From NCBI GenBank assembly GCA_964616985.1, contig CAZTVF010000056.1:1-32992 (forward strand): a stretch of 32,992 bases of DNA, written 5' to 3'. A program made the translations under genes and the position numbers. The DNA is from CAZTVF01 sp964616985. GTDB taxonomy: Bacteria; Planctomycetota; Phycisphaerae; SM23-33. Below are positions 24,790 to 32,230 of this stretch, piece after piece. The notes under the pieces are model-generated. The model worked only from the letters and a program-made list of their open reading frames with translations. It searched no databases and was not told the origin of the DNA. Position 1 is the first letter of the stretch; each line of letters starts with the position of its first letter.

Positions 24790-26277
24790 TCAGGCAGGCG
24801 AGTTCAACGGCGGCCACTGGGGCGTGAGCACCGAGCCGTCGGGCGCCTGGGCCCGAAACACAAAGGCCCATCCGCCGTGGTTGGTCCCACGGGTATTGCT
24901 CAGGGCCAGCGTGATGAAGTTGCACCCCTTTCGCAGGGGCACATCGATCGTGCCGGGCCGAAATGCCTGATGTTCGCCAAGGTCTGTCGGCTCCGCGTCG
25001 TTCACTCGCAGGACCATACGGTCGTCCCAAGCCATCAGCAGCCGGACCTTCATGTCCCGCGTCGCCTCCAGCACGCACCGCGCCACGCCCCAGCCTTGGT
25101 GAAAGATCCCCACCCCTCGCTCCGCTGGCCGCAGCGAAAGGCTCAAGTCGGTAAAGTGGTGAAAGGAATCCCGCCGAACCCACTCGATCCCCGGCAGCAC
25201 CGGCCAGGGAGGCTGGCCCATCAGGGCAGCCAAGGCGGGGTCATCGTATTCCTTGAACGGTCCCGCCAGTCCGAACGTCCCCGTGTCCGGCAGGGGGCAA
25301 TCCCACGTGCCCCGAGGCAGTTTCTTGCCCGCCGCCAGCAGCGACCAGTCTTTCCCGATGCGGAAGAACGGGCGCACGGGCGACTCCTGATACCAGTAGG
25401 CAGTCGAGCAGATGTCGTTTTGCATGCTGCCGAAGCGGAAGTGCAGGCTGTGGACGAAGGGAATTGTGTCATGCTCGAAGAAGCGGTAGCCCACCACCCG
25501 CTGTGCCACTCGGGCCTCCCCGGTGTCTTCATGGGTGTAGTATGGCATGGCGGCATAGTGATGAGTCTCAGGCGGATGCAGCGCCCCGCCGTAGGAGGTT
25601 CCAAAAGTGTCCTCGCCCCCAACGCCGCGGATGTATGCGGGCTGGTCGCCCTCGCCATCGATGTAGAGGTTGTCGGCCCCGCCGTGCGACCATCGGTCCT
25701 GGCTGTCCAGGAGGCGCACGCCGTAGACAAAACCCAGCAGTTGCCCTGGGCCCTGGGCATCCATCACCAGGTAGTTTTCGCCGTAGCGATCGGCAGGCAT
25801 CTCGCGCCGCCAGCGGGCACAGAACCGCCGCGGCTCCTGGAGCCCCTGTGCCACGTAGCGATGCCAGTCCACCTGGCAATACAGGTTGGTCCCTTCGGGT
25901 CCCGCCTCAAACTCCACGCGCGCCCGTCGGGAAAAAGGCATCGGGAAGTAGCAGTTGTAGCCGCTCCAGGCCTTGGCCGATAACCAGTGTGTGTCGATGG
26001 GGTAGAAGTCCAGGCCGTGCATCACGCCGAAGAAATCGGCCACCGGCGCCTCGACATACGGCTCAGGCTGATCCTCGAAATAGATCCGGATGATCGCGCT
26101 CCGTCCACCGTTGGACTGCTTCAGCGGATGGTTCATGGTCACCCAGATGTGCCGAATGCAGCCCGGCCCATCCATTTCCGCCCAGACGCGCCGTTGCCCG
26201 GCAGGGAGGTAATCCACGAGACTGACGCGATCGGGTACGGCCCGATCGGGCAACTGCAAATGCATGGGGTCCATCAT
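24790..26277 (-). CDS. GH172 (DUF2961) glycosidase
   Basis: Start at ATG 26277 (MMDPMHLQLPDR), with GAGGA 4-8 bases upstream; the protein has 495 residues and no signal peptide. DUF2961/GH172 features in order: DGPGCIRHIWVT (36-47), RIYFEDQPEPYVEAPVADFFG (up to 84), NLYCQVDWHRY (about 131-141), the metal- or substrate-site-like GGEDTFGTSYGG, and FGSMQNDI. GH172 enzymes act on furanosides (difructose dianhydride and arabinofuranosyl bonds). The C-terminal ~110 residues form an extra beta domain (VLEATRDMKVRLLMAWDDR, WAFVFRAQ) that could bind sugar. It is followed by the isomerase-like gene, suggesting a degrade-then-convert pair. The family call is firm; the substrate is inferred. Confidence 0.85.
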   Translation of the reverse strand: MMDPMHLQLPDRAVPDRVSLVDYLPAGQRRVWAEMDGPGCIRHIWVTMNHPLKQSNGGRSAIIRIYFEDQPEPYVEAPVADFFGVMHGLDFYPIDTHWLSAKAWSGYNCYFPMPFSRRARVEFEAGPEGTNLYCQVDWHRYVAQGLQEPRRFCARWRREMPADRYGENYLVMDAQGPGQLLGFVYGVRLLDSQDRWSHGGADNLYIDGEGDQPAYIRGVGGEDTFGTSYGGALHPPETHHYAAMPYYTHEDTGEARVAQRVVGYRFFEHDTIPFVHSLHFRFGSMQNDICSTAYWYQESPVRPFFRIGKDWSLLAAGKKLPRGTWDCPLPDTGTFGLAGPFKEYDDPALAALMGQPPWPVLPGIEWVRRDSFHHFTDLSLSLRPAERGVGIFHQGWGVARCVLEATRDMKVRLLMAWDDRMVLRVNDAEPTDLGEHQAFRPGTIDVPLRKGCNFITLALSNTRGTNHGGWAFVFRAQAPDGSVLTPQWPPLNSPA

Positions 26278-26428
26278 TATCCTCGCAATGCCAGGAAAGG
26301 AACCTGACTGCAAAGATAAGCCGTAGGCTTGCTCGACACAATCCTCAATTCCGTCACAGAGCGATCGTCGGGCCTGGAGAATAGTCAGGAAGGTCCAGAT
26401 AAGATCGAATGCCACCACCTGCAAGCAC

Positions 26429-26626
26429 ATGGCCCTGGTGCAGACGAAGTGGCCCGCCGACATCGTCCACGTGCATGCACGCCTGACCCCGGACAATCAA
26501 AGAGCGCAGAAGGTGCCCTTCGTGGTGCCGGGCAACCAGATGTACCTGCCGATGGCGAGGATCGACTTCCGGGAACAGCTCGTCGCCGTGCCGGTCAGCT
26601 TCACGATCCTGGGGATGTTAGCATGA
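26429..26626 (+). CDS. Small hypothetical ORF
   Basis: A 65-codon ORF in the 456-bp gap between the divergent GH172 and WYL-regulator genes. Its second half (LPMARIDFREQLVAVPVSFT) has the composition of a real beta-sheet protein. There is no good ribosome site and no family is recognised. It may be a fragment. The rest of the gap holds the regulator's upstream region. Confidence 0.25.
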   Translation: MALVQTKWPADIVHVHARLTPDNQRAQKVPFVVPGNQMYLPMARIDFREQLVAVPVSFTILGMLA

Positions 26627-26645
26627 TCGTGGCGTTGCATGCCTC

Positions 26646-26661
26646 TGGCGGGAAGCCGCCA
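26646..26661 (+). promoter_or_regulatory. Inverted repeat upstream of WYL regulator
   Basis: TGGCGG-GAAG-CCGCCA, a perfect 6-bp palindrome about 73 bp before ATG 26734, with CATAAT (26669-26674) just downstream as a possible -10 box. It could be an autoregulatory operator (inference). Confidence 0.3.
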
Positions 26662-26733
26662 TTCCGGGCATAATCCGCGTGGGCCTACATTGGGGTGGGC
26701 GAACAGCGAGACCTTAGCGAAAGGAAGCCCTTC

Positions 26734-27750
26734 ATGTCGCGCGGCGAACCGCTTATTCGGCAGTGGAATATCCTCAAGGCGCTCCAGGCGAACTACTTTG
26801 GCCTCACCGCCGAGGAATTGGCCCAGAGGGTCGAGTGCTCCAAGCGGCAGGTGCAACGGGACATGAAGGTCCTCCAGGAGGTGGGCTTCCCGGTGTTTCA
26901 TGAAGACCGGGATTTCGGCAAGCGCTTCTGGCGGATGACGGCCAAGGCCTTGGAGGCCGAGAAGCTGATGCTGTCCATGACCGAGATGCTCAGCCTCTTC
27001 ATGAGCCAGCAGTTCATGTCGCCTCTGGCGGGCACGCAATTCGGCGACGGCCTGGCCACGGCGATCGAGAAGATCAAAGCCGTGCTGCCGGGCAAGGCCT
27101 TGGGTTACTTCGGGGATCTGAACGGGATGCTTGCCGTCAAGAGCGTCGCCCAGCACGACTACAGCGGCAAAGACAAAGAGATCCGCATCATCAACCAGGC
27201 GATGGCTGACGGCAAGGTCCTCAAGGTCCAGTACCACTCCGCCAGCCAGGACCGTGTGATCGACACCCTCTTCCATCCTTACGGGATGGTCTTCTTCGGC
27301 ACCAACCTCTACTGCATCGGATTCATGGTCGAATACGGCGAGGTCAGGACGCTGAAGGTGAACCGCTTCCACGGCGTCGAATTGACCAACAAGCCCTTCG
27401 AACGTCCCGCCAACTTCTCCATTGCCTCTCACCTCCACAGTGGCTTCGGGATCATGACCTCCAGCAAGCTGCAGACGATCAAGGTCCGCTTCACCGGCTG
27501 GGCCGCGACGAACGTCCACGAGCACCAGTGGCATCCCAGCCAGAAAATCGCCAGCGACTGCCAGGACACGCTGCACAACGGCAACCCCGACGACGACTGC
27601 GTCATCGCCACTTTCGAGCTGTCCGACACACGCGAGTTCAAACGCTGGCTCCTGGGCTTCGGCCGCCACGCCGTGGTGATGTCGCCGAAGGCGTTGGCGA
27701 AGGATGTCGCCGATGAGCTTGCCAAGGCCGGGATGGCGTATCAGAATTGA
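26734..27750 (+). CDS. HTH/WYL-domain transcriptional regulator
   Basis: A 338-residue protein; ATG 26734 has AAAGGA about 9 bases upstream. The N-terminus has a DeoR-type winged helix (residues about 6-60; ILKALQANYFGLTAEELAQR, then ECSKRQVQRDMKVLQE). A linker (about 65-130) is followed by a WYL domain (about 145-215: VQYHSASQDRVIDTLFHPYG, LYCIGF, VRTLKVNRFHGVEL) in which the eponymous WYL is replaced by LYC. A C-terminal WCX-like part (VRFTGWAATNV ... WLLGFGRHAVVMSPKALA) follows. WYL proteins sense ligands or nucleic acids and control metabolic or defence genes. Its location between GH172 and GH20 suggests it controls the glycan genes. Its stop lies 3 bp from that of the convergent GH20 gene. 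Confidence 0.8.
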   Translation: MSRGEPLIRQWNILKALQANYFGLTAEELAQRVECSKRQVQRDMKVLQEVGFPVFHEDRDFGKRFWRMTAKALEAEKLMLSMTEMLSLFMSQQFMSPLAGTQFGDGLATAIEKIKAVLPGKALGYFGDLNGMLAVKSVAQHDYSGKDKEIRIINQAMADGKVLKVQYHSASQDRVIDTLFHPYGMVFFGTNLYCIGFMVEYGEVRTLKVNRFHGVELTNKPFERPANFSIASHLHSGFGIMTSSKLQTIKVRFTGWAATNVHEHQWHPSQKIASDCQDTLHNGNPDDDCVIATFELSDTREFKRWLLGFGRHAVVMSPKALAKDVADELAKAGMAYQN

Positions 27751-27753
27751 ACT

Positions 27754-29307
27754 TCACTCCGGTCGTCGTTTGCCGGTGACAATGTCCTCGAACCACTTGC
27801 CGTCCCGAAGCCAGATGCCGTCCCATGCGGGCGGGTCGATCTCGTCAGGCCGGGGGCGGGTGAAGTCGTTCAGCCGCCCCAGGTGGTGTTGCACACGGGC
27901 CATCTGCGTCTGGAAGTCGCGAACTCGGGCCGGGGGCGTCCAGCCGGCATCGGCGGCTGCCGCGAAGTCCGGCACCCACTCGTCGAGTTCGTTCGTCCCC
28001 CACTGCACGGCCAGCAGGCCCGTGACGTGAGGGCGGCCGTTGCCCCAGATGGACCATTCGTCGAAGTTGGCGAACGCCTGCGGGTAGTTGAGCTTGGTGG
28101 CTGGGAGGTGCTTGGCGCTTGAGCCAGCCGCCATGAAGACCTCCTGCCGCCCGTCGGAGGCGAGCAGCTCGAACTGCTGGTGCTTCAGAAGATAGTTGGT
28201 CGGTGAGATATCGCCATTGTCGCCGTAGGACCACAGGCAGCGGATGACCTTGTCGCTGTAGGGCTCGGGCGTCGGCGGGGCATCGGCCCAGACGATCGGC
28301 CGGACCGGCTTGCCCAACTCGGCGGCCACGCGAAAGACCAGCGGCAGCAGGCCGGACAGATGGGCGGCCTGCGGCGGGGCCTCCAGGCGCACCTCGTCCA
28401 GGCCCAGATGCATCAGCGGACCCGACATCATCTCAAGCCACTCTCGGCAGATCGACTCCAGCACGGCATATGATCGCGGGTCAGCCGGGGCAAGATGAGC
28501 CTTGCGGATGTGTGTGACGAGATCCTCGTACACCTCCTCGAATCCGCCGCTGACCAGCTCGGGGTAATACATGCCCTTGGCGGTCGAGTGCCCCAGCGAC
28601 TCGATCTCCGGCGCGACCATCACCCCGAGGTCCGCGCCATAGTCGATGATGTCCCGCACCTGCTCAACGGTCAATGCGTGCGCGTGTCGGCTGCCCAGGG
28701 GATTGGTTCGGTAGCGGACGGCGCACAACTCGTCGTCGCCCTCGCGGAAGATCAGCAGGTTGAGCTTCATCGTCGAGCAGAGGCGGATGATCCGCTTGAT
28801 CTGGCCGACGCTGTTGGGGGCCCTGCCGGCGTCGATCATGAATGCCCGCCAGGGGTATCGCGGGCGGTCGATGATGTGGCAGCCGCAGACGGCCAGCCGG
28901 TCGCCTTGGCGGACCAGAAGCTGGCGGAGTGTCATCGCGCCCCACAGCAGGCCCTGTGAGCTATTGGCCTGGACCGCTGCCCCCGACGACGTGACGTCCA
29001 GGCGGTAGGCTTCGTCGCCATCGATCCGTTCGCGTGATGGCCTTGGCACACCTTCTCCGCCCAGCAGCAGTAGCGTTGGCCGGCAGGAGGACGGTTCCAC
29101 GCGGACAGGCAGATGCAGGCCGAATTCCTCGGCGATCAGCTCCGCCAACCGCTCGGCTGCACGCTGGCACCGCGGGCCGCCGGGGCCCCTCAGAACGATC
29201 TGCGATTGGGGCGTGAGAGTCAGATCGGCCCGGCTGGTGCGAACCTGGTGCGGGGCTGGCAGGATGGATTCGATTGCCTTGCGGCGGATAGCTAGGGCGA
29301 GTCTCAT
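27754..29307 (-). CDS. GH20-like beta-N-acetylhexosaminidase
   Basis: Start at ATG 29307 (MRLALAIRRK), 4 bp after the stop of the upstream isomerase-like gene, so translation is coupled; the ribosome site is weak. The protein has 517 residues. Residues about 20-140 form the GH20b-type N-terminal domain (EAYRLDVTSSGAAVQANSSQ, GLLWGAMTLRQLL). The barrel starts at RPRYPWRAFMIDAGR, with PEIESLGH (233-240) and the catalytic Asp-Glu pair in MHLGLDEVR (D304, E305), close to the HxGGDE consensus. GH20 enzymes remove terminal GlcNAc or GalNAc by substrate-assisted catalysis. No signal peptide, so probably cytoplasmic. The TIM barrel looks rather short at its C-terminal end, and the last 90 residues are unlike common GH20 enzymes. 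Confidence 0.75.
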   Translation of the reverse strand: MRLALAIRRKAIESILPAPHQVRTSRADLTLTPQSQIVLRGPGGPRCQRAAERLAELIAEEFGLHLPVRVEPSSCRPTLLLLGGEGVPRPSRERIDGDEAYRLDVTSSGAAVQANSSQGLLWGAMTLRQLLVRQGDRLAVCGCHIIDRPRYPWRAFMIDAGRAPNSVGQIKRIIRLCSTMKLNLLIFREGDDELCAVRYRTNPLGSRHAHALTVEQVRDIIDYGADLGVMVAPEIESLGHSTAKGMYYPELVSGGFEEVYEDLVTHIRKAHLAPADPRSYAVLESICREWLEMMSGPLMHLGLDEVRLEAPPQAAHLSGLLPLVFRVAAELGKPVRPIVWADAPPTPEPYSDKVIRCLWSYGDNGDISPTNYLLKHQQFELLASDGRQEVFMAAGSSAKHLPATKLNYPQAFANFDEWSIWGNGRPHVTGLLAVQWGTNELDEWVPDFAAAADAGWTPPARVRDFQTQMARVQHHLGRLNDFTRPRPDEIDPPAWDGIWLRDGKWFEDIVTGKRRPE

Positions 29308-29311
29308 GCGA

Positions 29312-30301
29312 TCACCGATCCAGTTCTCTGACGCAGGCCACACTATCAACTACGGCGCGATCGCACCATTCCAGGAACTGGTCGCACTCCGCCTTGGGCA
29401 GGCTGGCGGGGTTCTGGTAGTTGCGATAGGGCGCGATGCAGGCCGGGTCATGGGGCGGCGGCATCACGCGAAACGCACCGCTTCCGAGCCGCCCGCCGCA
29501 GCCCTGGGCTTCGGGTGTCCTGAAGACAACCCGGTAGCCGTAGCACACCTCGATGCAGATGCGCTTCAACGCCGTCTGCCCAGCCAGGATTCGATAGCAC
29601 TCGGGCAGGTCGATGCTGCCACGGCCCAGCGGGGTCCCGACCACCATCGGCTCGCCTTCGTGCATGATCACCACGTGGTCCTTGAAGTGCGTGCTCAATG
29701 CCCATGGCGCCAAGGCCGCGATGGCCGCAGCGGGGTCCTCCCAGACGGTCATCATGTTGCCCGTGTCGATCAGTGTTCCGACCCACTCGCTGTTGATCGC
29801 CTGGACCAGCTGCACTACCTGCGAGGACGTCTCGTACTCGTGATTCTCCAGCGCCAGGCGCACCCGAAGCTTCTCGCACAGCGGCAGGATGGACTGAATC
29901 ACCGGCACGGCCGCCTGAAGATCGTGGGCCAATCCACCGCCCGGCCGCATGTAGTCGGCCAGGGCCTCGCCGTGCAGATCGTGGGGCGTGCTGACGTAGG
30001 TCCGGAGCGTGTCGGCGCCCAGGGCCGCGCTGATCTTCAGCGCCTCGACCAGCGTGTCCCGCTCATACGTGCGGGTGTCCACCTCGACGAACAGGCCCAA
30101 TTCCTCGCACAGCGATCTCACCGCCTTGAGCCGGGCCGCCTCCGCCCCGCCCAGCATTCCCCAGTTGTCCTGGGGGATGCCGATGTTCAGCTGCACGCCA
30201 TCGAGGCCAAGCTCCTTCGCCCGCCGGATAAACCCGAACACGTCCATTCGGCCGGCGATGAACCACGGCATGTAACTGAAGGTCTCAAGACCAAGCAGCA
30301 T
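29312..30301 (-). CDS. Sugar phosphate isomerase/epimerase-like TIM-barrel protein
   Basis: A 329-residue protein starting MLLGLETFSYMPWF; its ribosome site is modest (AAGAAG). It has the xylose-isomerase-like barrel: GLDGVQLNIG, FVEVDTRT, LGADTLRTYVS, ALENHEYETS, GTLIDTGNMM, THFKDHVV and CIEVCYGYR, with Glu, Asp and His residues in the strand ends that form the metal site. It is a paralogue in fold, not in close sequence, of the protein at 23935. It heads the operon with the GH20 gene, which suggests that it processes a sugar released by that enzyme. No signal peptide. Confidence 0.8.
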   Translation of the reverse strand: MLLGLETFSYMPWFIAGRMDVFGFIRRAKELGLDGVQLNIGIPQDNWGMLGGAEAARLKAVRSLCEELGLFVEVDTRTYERDTLVEALKISAALGADTLRTYVSTPHDLHGEALADYMRPGGGLAHDLQAAVPVIQSILPLCEKLRVRLALENHEYETSSQVVQLVQAINSEWVGTLIDTGNMMTVWEDPAAAIAALAPWALSTHFKDHVVIMHEGEPMVVGTPLGRGSIDLPECYRILAGQTALKRICIEVCYGYRVVFRTPEAQGCGGRLGSGAFRVMPPPHDPACIAPYRNYQNPASLPKAECDQFLEWCDRAVVDSVACVRELDR

Positions 30302-30468
30302 AGGCGTCTTCTTTGAGGTAATGAGTTGTTCCGATTCGGCTGCGGATTGTACCTGCGATGTGCGGCAGGTTCGACACCAGTTTGCAGATTCGCTGTGGCA
30401 TCATGCGATTCTCCCAGCCGCGAGTCCATGTGCTCGTCGCCCGTTCCACCCACCACCCCTTGCCCCTA

Positions 30469-30530
30469 TGACCACATCTGTCACTCCTCACAAGTCCCTA
30501 ACTGACAAAGAGCTATGACCACGGCTGTCA
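30469..30530 (+). promoter_or_regulatory. Tandem near-palindromes upstream of ARPP-1-like gene
   Basis: TGACCACATCTGTCA (30469-30483) and TGACCACGGCTGTCA (30516-30530) share TGAC-N7-GTCA and 13 of 15 bases, 47 bp apart, with ACTGACA between them. A GATAAT (30542-30547) follows, then AAAGGA before ATG 30604. They look like tandem operator sites. The rest of the 302-bp gap 30302-30603 shows no gene. Confidence 0.5.
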
Positions 30531-30603
30531 TACCCGTCGCGGATAATGAGTCCAGTGAAGCAGCATGGACGAGCGAACCGCGTATCTCAGAAAGGACTAG
30601 ACC

Positions 30604-31623
30604 ATGCAACCAGTACCACAGACGCTCCGGCCGTTCGTTGAGACGCTCCAGGTGGGCGATCCGATCGGCCACTCGAACCTCACGGTCGTGCCGCTGCGGA
30701 CGGCCAAGCCGGGGCAGCTTGACTATTCGCTGGCGGCGGAGGCGATCAAGGCCGGGACGCTCACGGTGACGGAGGCGAGTGAGGGCGGCAGCGTGCCGGA
30801 GCTGCTGGCGATGAACCAGGCGGCGGAGATGATCCTGCTCTTGGACGGCGAGGAACTCGTCGGGGCCAAGCAGAACCGCATCCTGAACACCAGCGTTCTG
30901 CTGGCCGGCAACTCCAAGACGAAGATCCCCGTCTCCTGCGTCGAGCAAGGCCGATGGCATCACACGTCGATGCAGTTCTCCAGCGGGAGCTACTCCCCTG
31001 CCAAGCTGCGGTCGCTCAAGAGCCGCGACGTCAGCCGCAACCTGGCTTCCCAAGGCGAGGCCCGCAGCGACCAGGGCGCCGTGTGGGACGAGGTCGAACG
31101 CAATGCCGCCTCCAGCGGGGTGAACTCCCCCACCAGGGCCATGCACGATGCCTTCGAGCAGCATGCGACGAAGCTCAGCGGCTACGTGGAGTCGCTACAG
31201 TACCCTCAGGACGCCTGCGGCGTAATCATGGCCATCGACGGCAAGTTCGTCGCAGCCGACATCTTCGACCGCCCCGCCACGCTGCAGCGCATCTGGCCGC
31301 GGTTGATGCGTGGCTACGCCATGGACGCCATGACGCTGCCGCCGGTCGAGAAGGCCAAGGACTTCACCGCCAAGGGTGCGTCGGCCCTGCTCGAGCACGT
31401 GGGCCAGGTGACTTGCCGGCCCTGCCCCACCGTGGGCGTTGGCGAAGACTGGCGCTTCGAGGCCGACAACATCCTCGGCCAGGCCCTTGTCGCCCACGGC
31501 CAGTGCCCGCATCTGTGCATCTTCCCCAACGACGAACACGGCGATGGCCGCCCCGGTGAGCCCAGCATCCTGCCGCCCTCCAGCCGCCGGCGCAGGCGTG
31601 GCGGCGGCGAGATCGTCCACTAG
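30604..31623 (+). CDS. ARPP-1 / DUF6569-like protein
   Basis: A 339-residue protein; ATG 30604 has AAAGGA 8 bases upstream. The hallmark is LLLDGEELVGAKQNRILNTS (78-97), followed by IPVSCVEQGRW (108-118) and YSPAKLRS, with a C-terminal half of mixed alpha/beta (CGVIMAIDGKFVAADIFD, IWPRLMRGYAMDAM). This is the pattern of the ARPP-1/DUF6569 domain, found in many bacteria beside regulatory or stress-type genes; its molecular function is unknown. The C-terminal tail is Arg/Gly-rich (RRRRRGGG), perhaps nucleic-acid-binding (inference). No signal peptide. The upstream tandem palindromes suggest regulated expression. Confidence 0.75.
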   Translation: MQPVPQTLRPFVETLQVGDPIGHSNLTVVPLRTAKPGQLDYSLAAEAIKAGTLTVTEASEGGSVPELLAMNQAAEMILLLDGEELVGAKQNRILNTSVLLAGNSKTKIPVSCVEQGRWHHTSMQFSSGSYSPAKLRSLKSRDVSRNLASQGEARSDQGAVWDEVERNAASSGVNSPTRAMHDAFEQHATKLSGYVESLQYPQDACGVIMAIDGKFVAADIFDRPATLQRIWPRLMRGYAMDAMTLPPVEKAKDFTAKGASALLEHVGQVTCRPCPTVGVGEDWRFEADNILGQALVAHGQCPHLCIFPNDEHGDGRPGEPSILPPSSRRRRRGGGEIVH

Positions 31624-31635
31624 ATCCCTCGCGTC

Positions 31636-31665
31636 CGGCGGCCCCGAGCGGGGGCGGGGCCGCCG
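31636..31665 (+). terminator. Strong GC hairpin after ARPP-1-like gene
   Basis: CGGCGGCCCC and GGGGCCGCCG form a perfect 10-bp stem with a 10-base loop, 13 bp past the stop at 31623. No T-tract follows, so it may be a pause site or processing hairpin rather than a classic intrinsic terminator. Confidence 0.5.
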
Positions 31666-31773
31666 ACGCACCTTTGACGATGCAACTCGGATAGTTCGAC
31701 CGAAGACACCCCACCAGCCATTCACGCGGGCAGCCGCAACGCCCACGTGCCGAGATCGAAAGGACAACGACGT

Positions 31774-32031
31774 ATGCTCGACTCCGGCATTCACAAGCTC
31801 GACGTGACCTATACCGATGGCACCAAGCACGCCAGCGACGACAAACCGATCAGCACCCTCTGCGTCGAGTTCGGCGACGGCCACCGCATCGAGATCGACG
31901 CCACCGGCGGCCACCCCCTCCTCCGTCTCATCGGCCGCCACGCCTCCATCGCACTCGACTGCTGCAGCCCCTCCTCCGCCTTCGATCGTGCCATCAACAT
32001 CCTGCGATTGAGGATGCCCATGCGGCCGTGA
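31774..32031 (+). CDS. Small hypothetical beta-rich protein
   Basis: An 85-residue protein starting at ATG 31774 (MLDSGIHKLDVTYTDGTKH), with AAAGGA about 10 bases upstream. It is beta-strand-like at first (KLDVTYTDG, STLCVEFGDGHRIEID), then ends with a helical stretch including SAFDRAINILR. No known family is recognised. It follows the ARPP-1-like gene in the same direction across a 150-bp gap with the strong hairpin, so it could be a partner with reduced expression or an independent gene. Confidence 0.5.
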   Translation: MLDSGIHKLDVTYTDGTKHASDDKPISTLCVEFGDGHRIEIDATGGHPLLRLIGRHASIALDCCSPSSAFDRAINILRLRMPMRP

Positions 32032-32230
32032 TGCGCGATCAAGGCCACGAGCTTGGCTAGCATGCTTGTTCCTGCAGATTGGCTCACCATGTGATAGGTG
32101 CATTTCTGTCAGAAGCCGGGACGCCATCCACGTGAAAGGGACGTTTGCCGCCGAGGCACTCGCAGAAACCGGCTACAAGCTGACCGAGGAGCTGCTGATC
32201 TCCGCTGCTCGCGAGGCGAGTGTCCCAGTG

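Noticed and set aside
24739..25983. 414-codon plus-strand ORF
   Set aside because: Antisense to the GH172 gene with clear family motifs; Pro/Arg/His-rich composition.
26497..27669. 390-codon minus-strand ORF
   Set aside because: Antisense to the WYL regulator, whose HTH and WYL features are clear; the antisense frame has repetitive Gly/Val/Asp composition.
29213..30316. 367-codon plus-strand ORF
   Set aside because: Antisense to the isomerase-like protein at 29312-30301; no domain.
31195..32127. 310-codon minus-strand ORF
   Set aside because: Antisense to the ARPP-1-like gene and to the 85-residue gene; no domain features.
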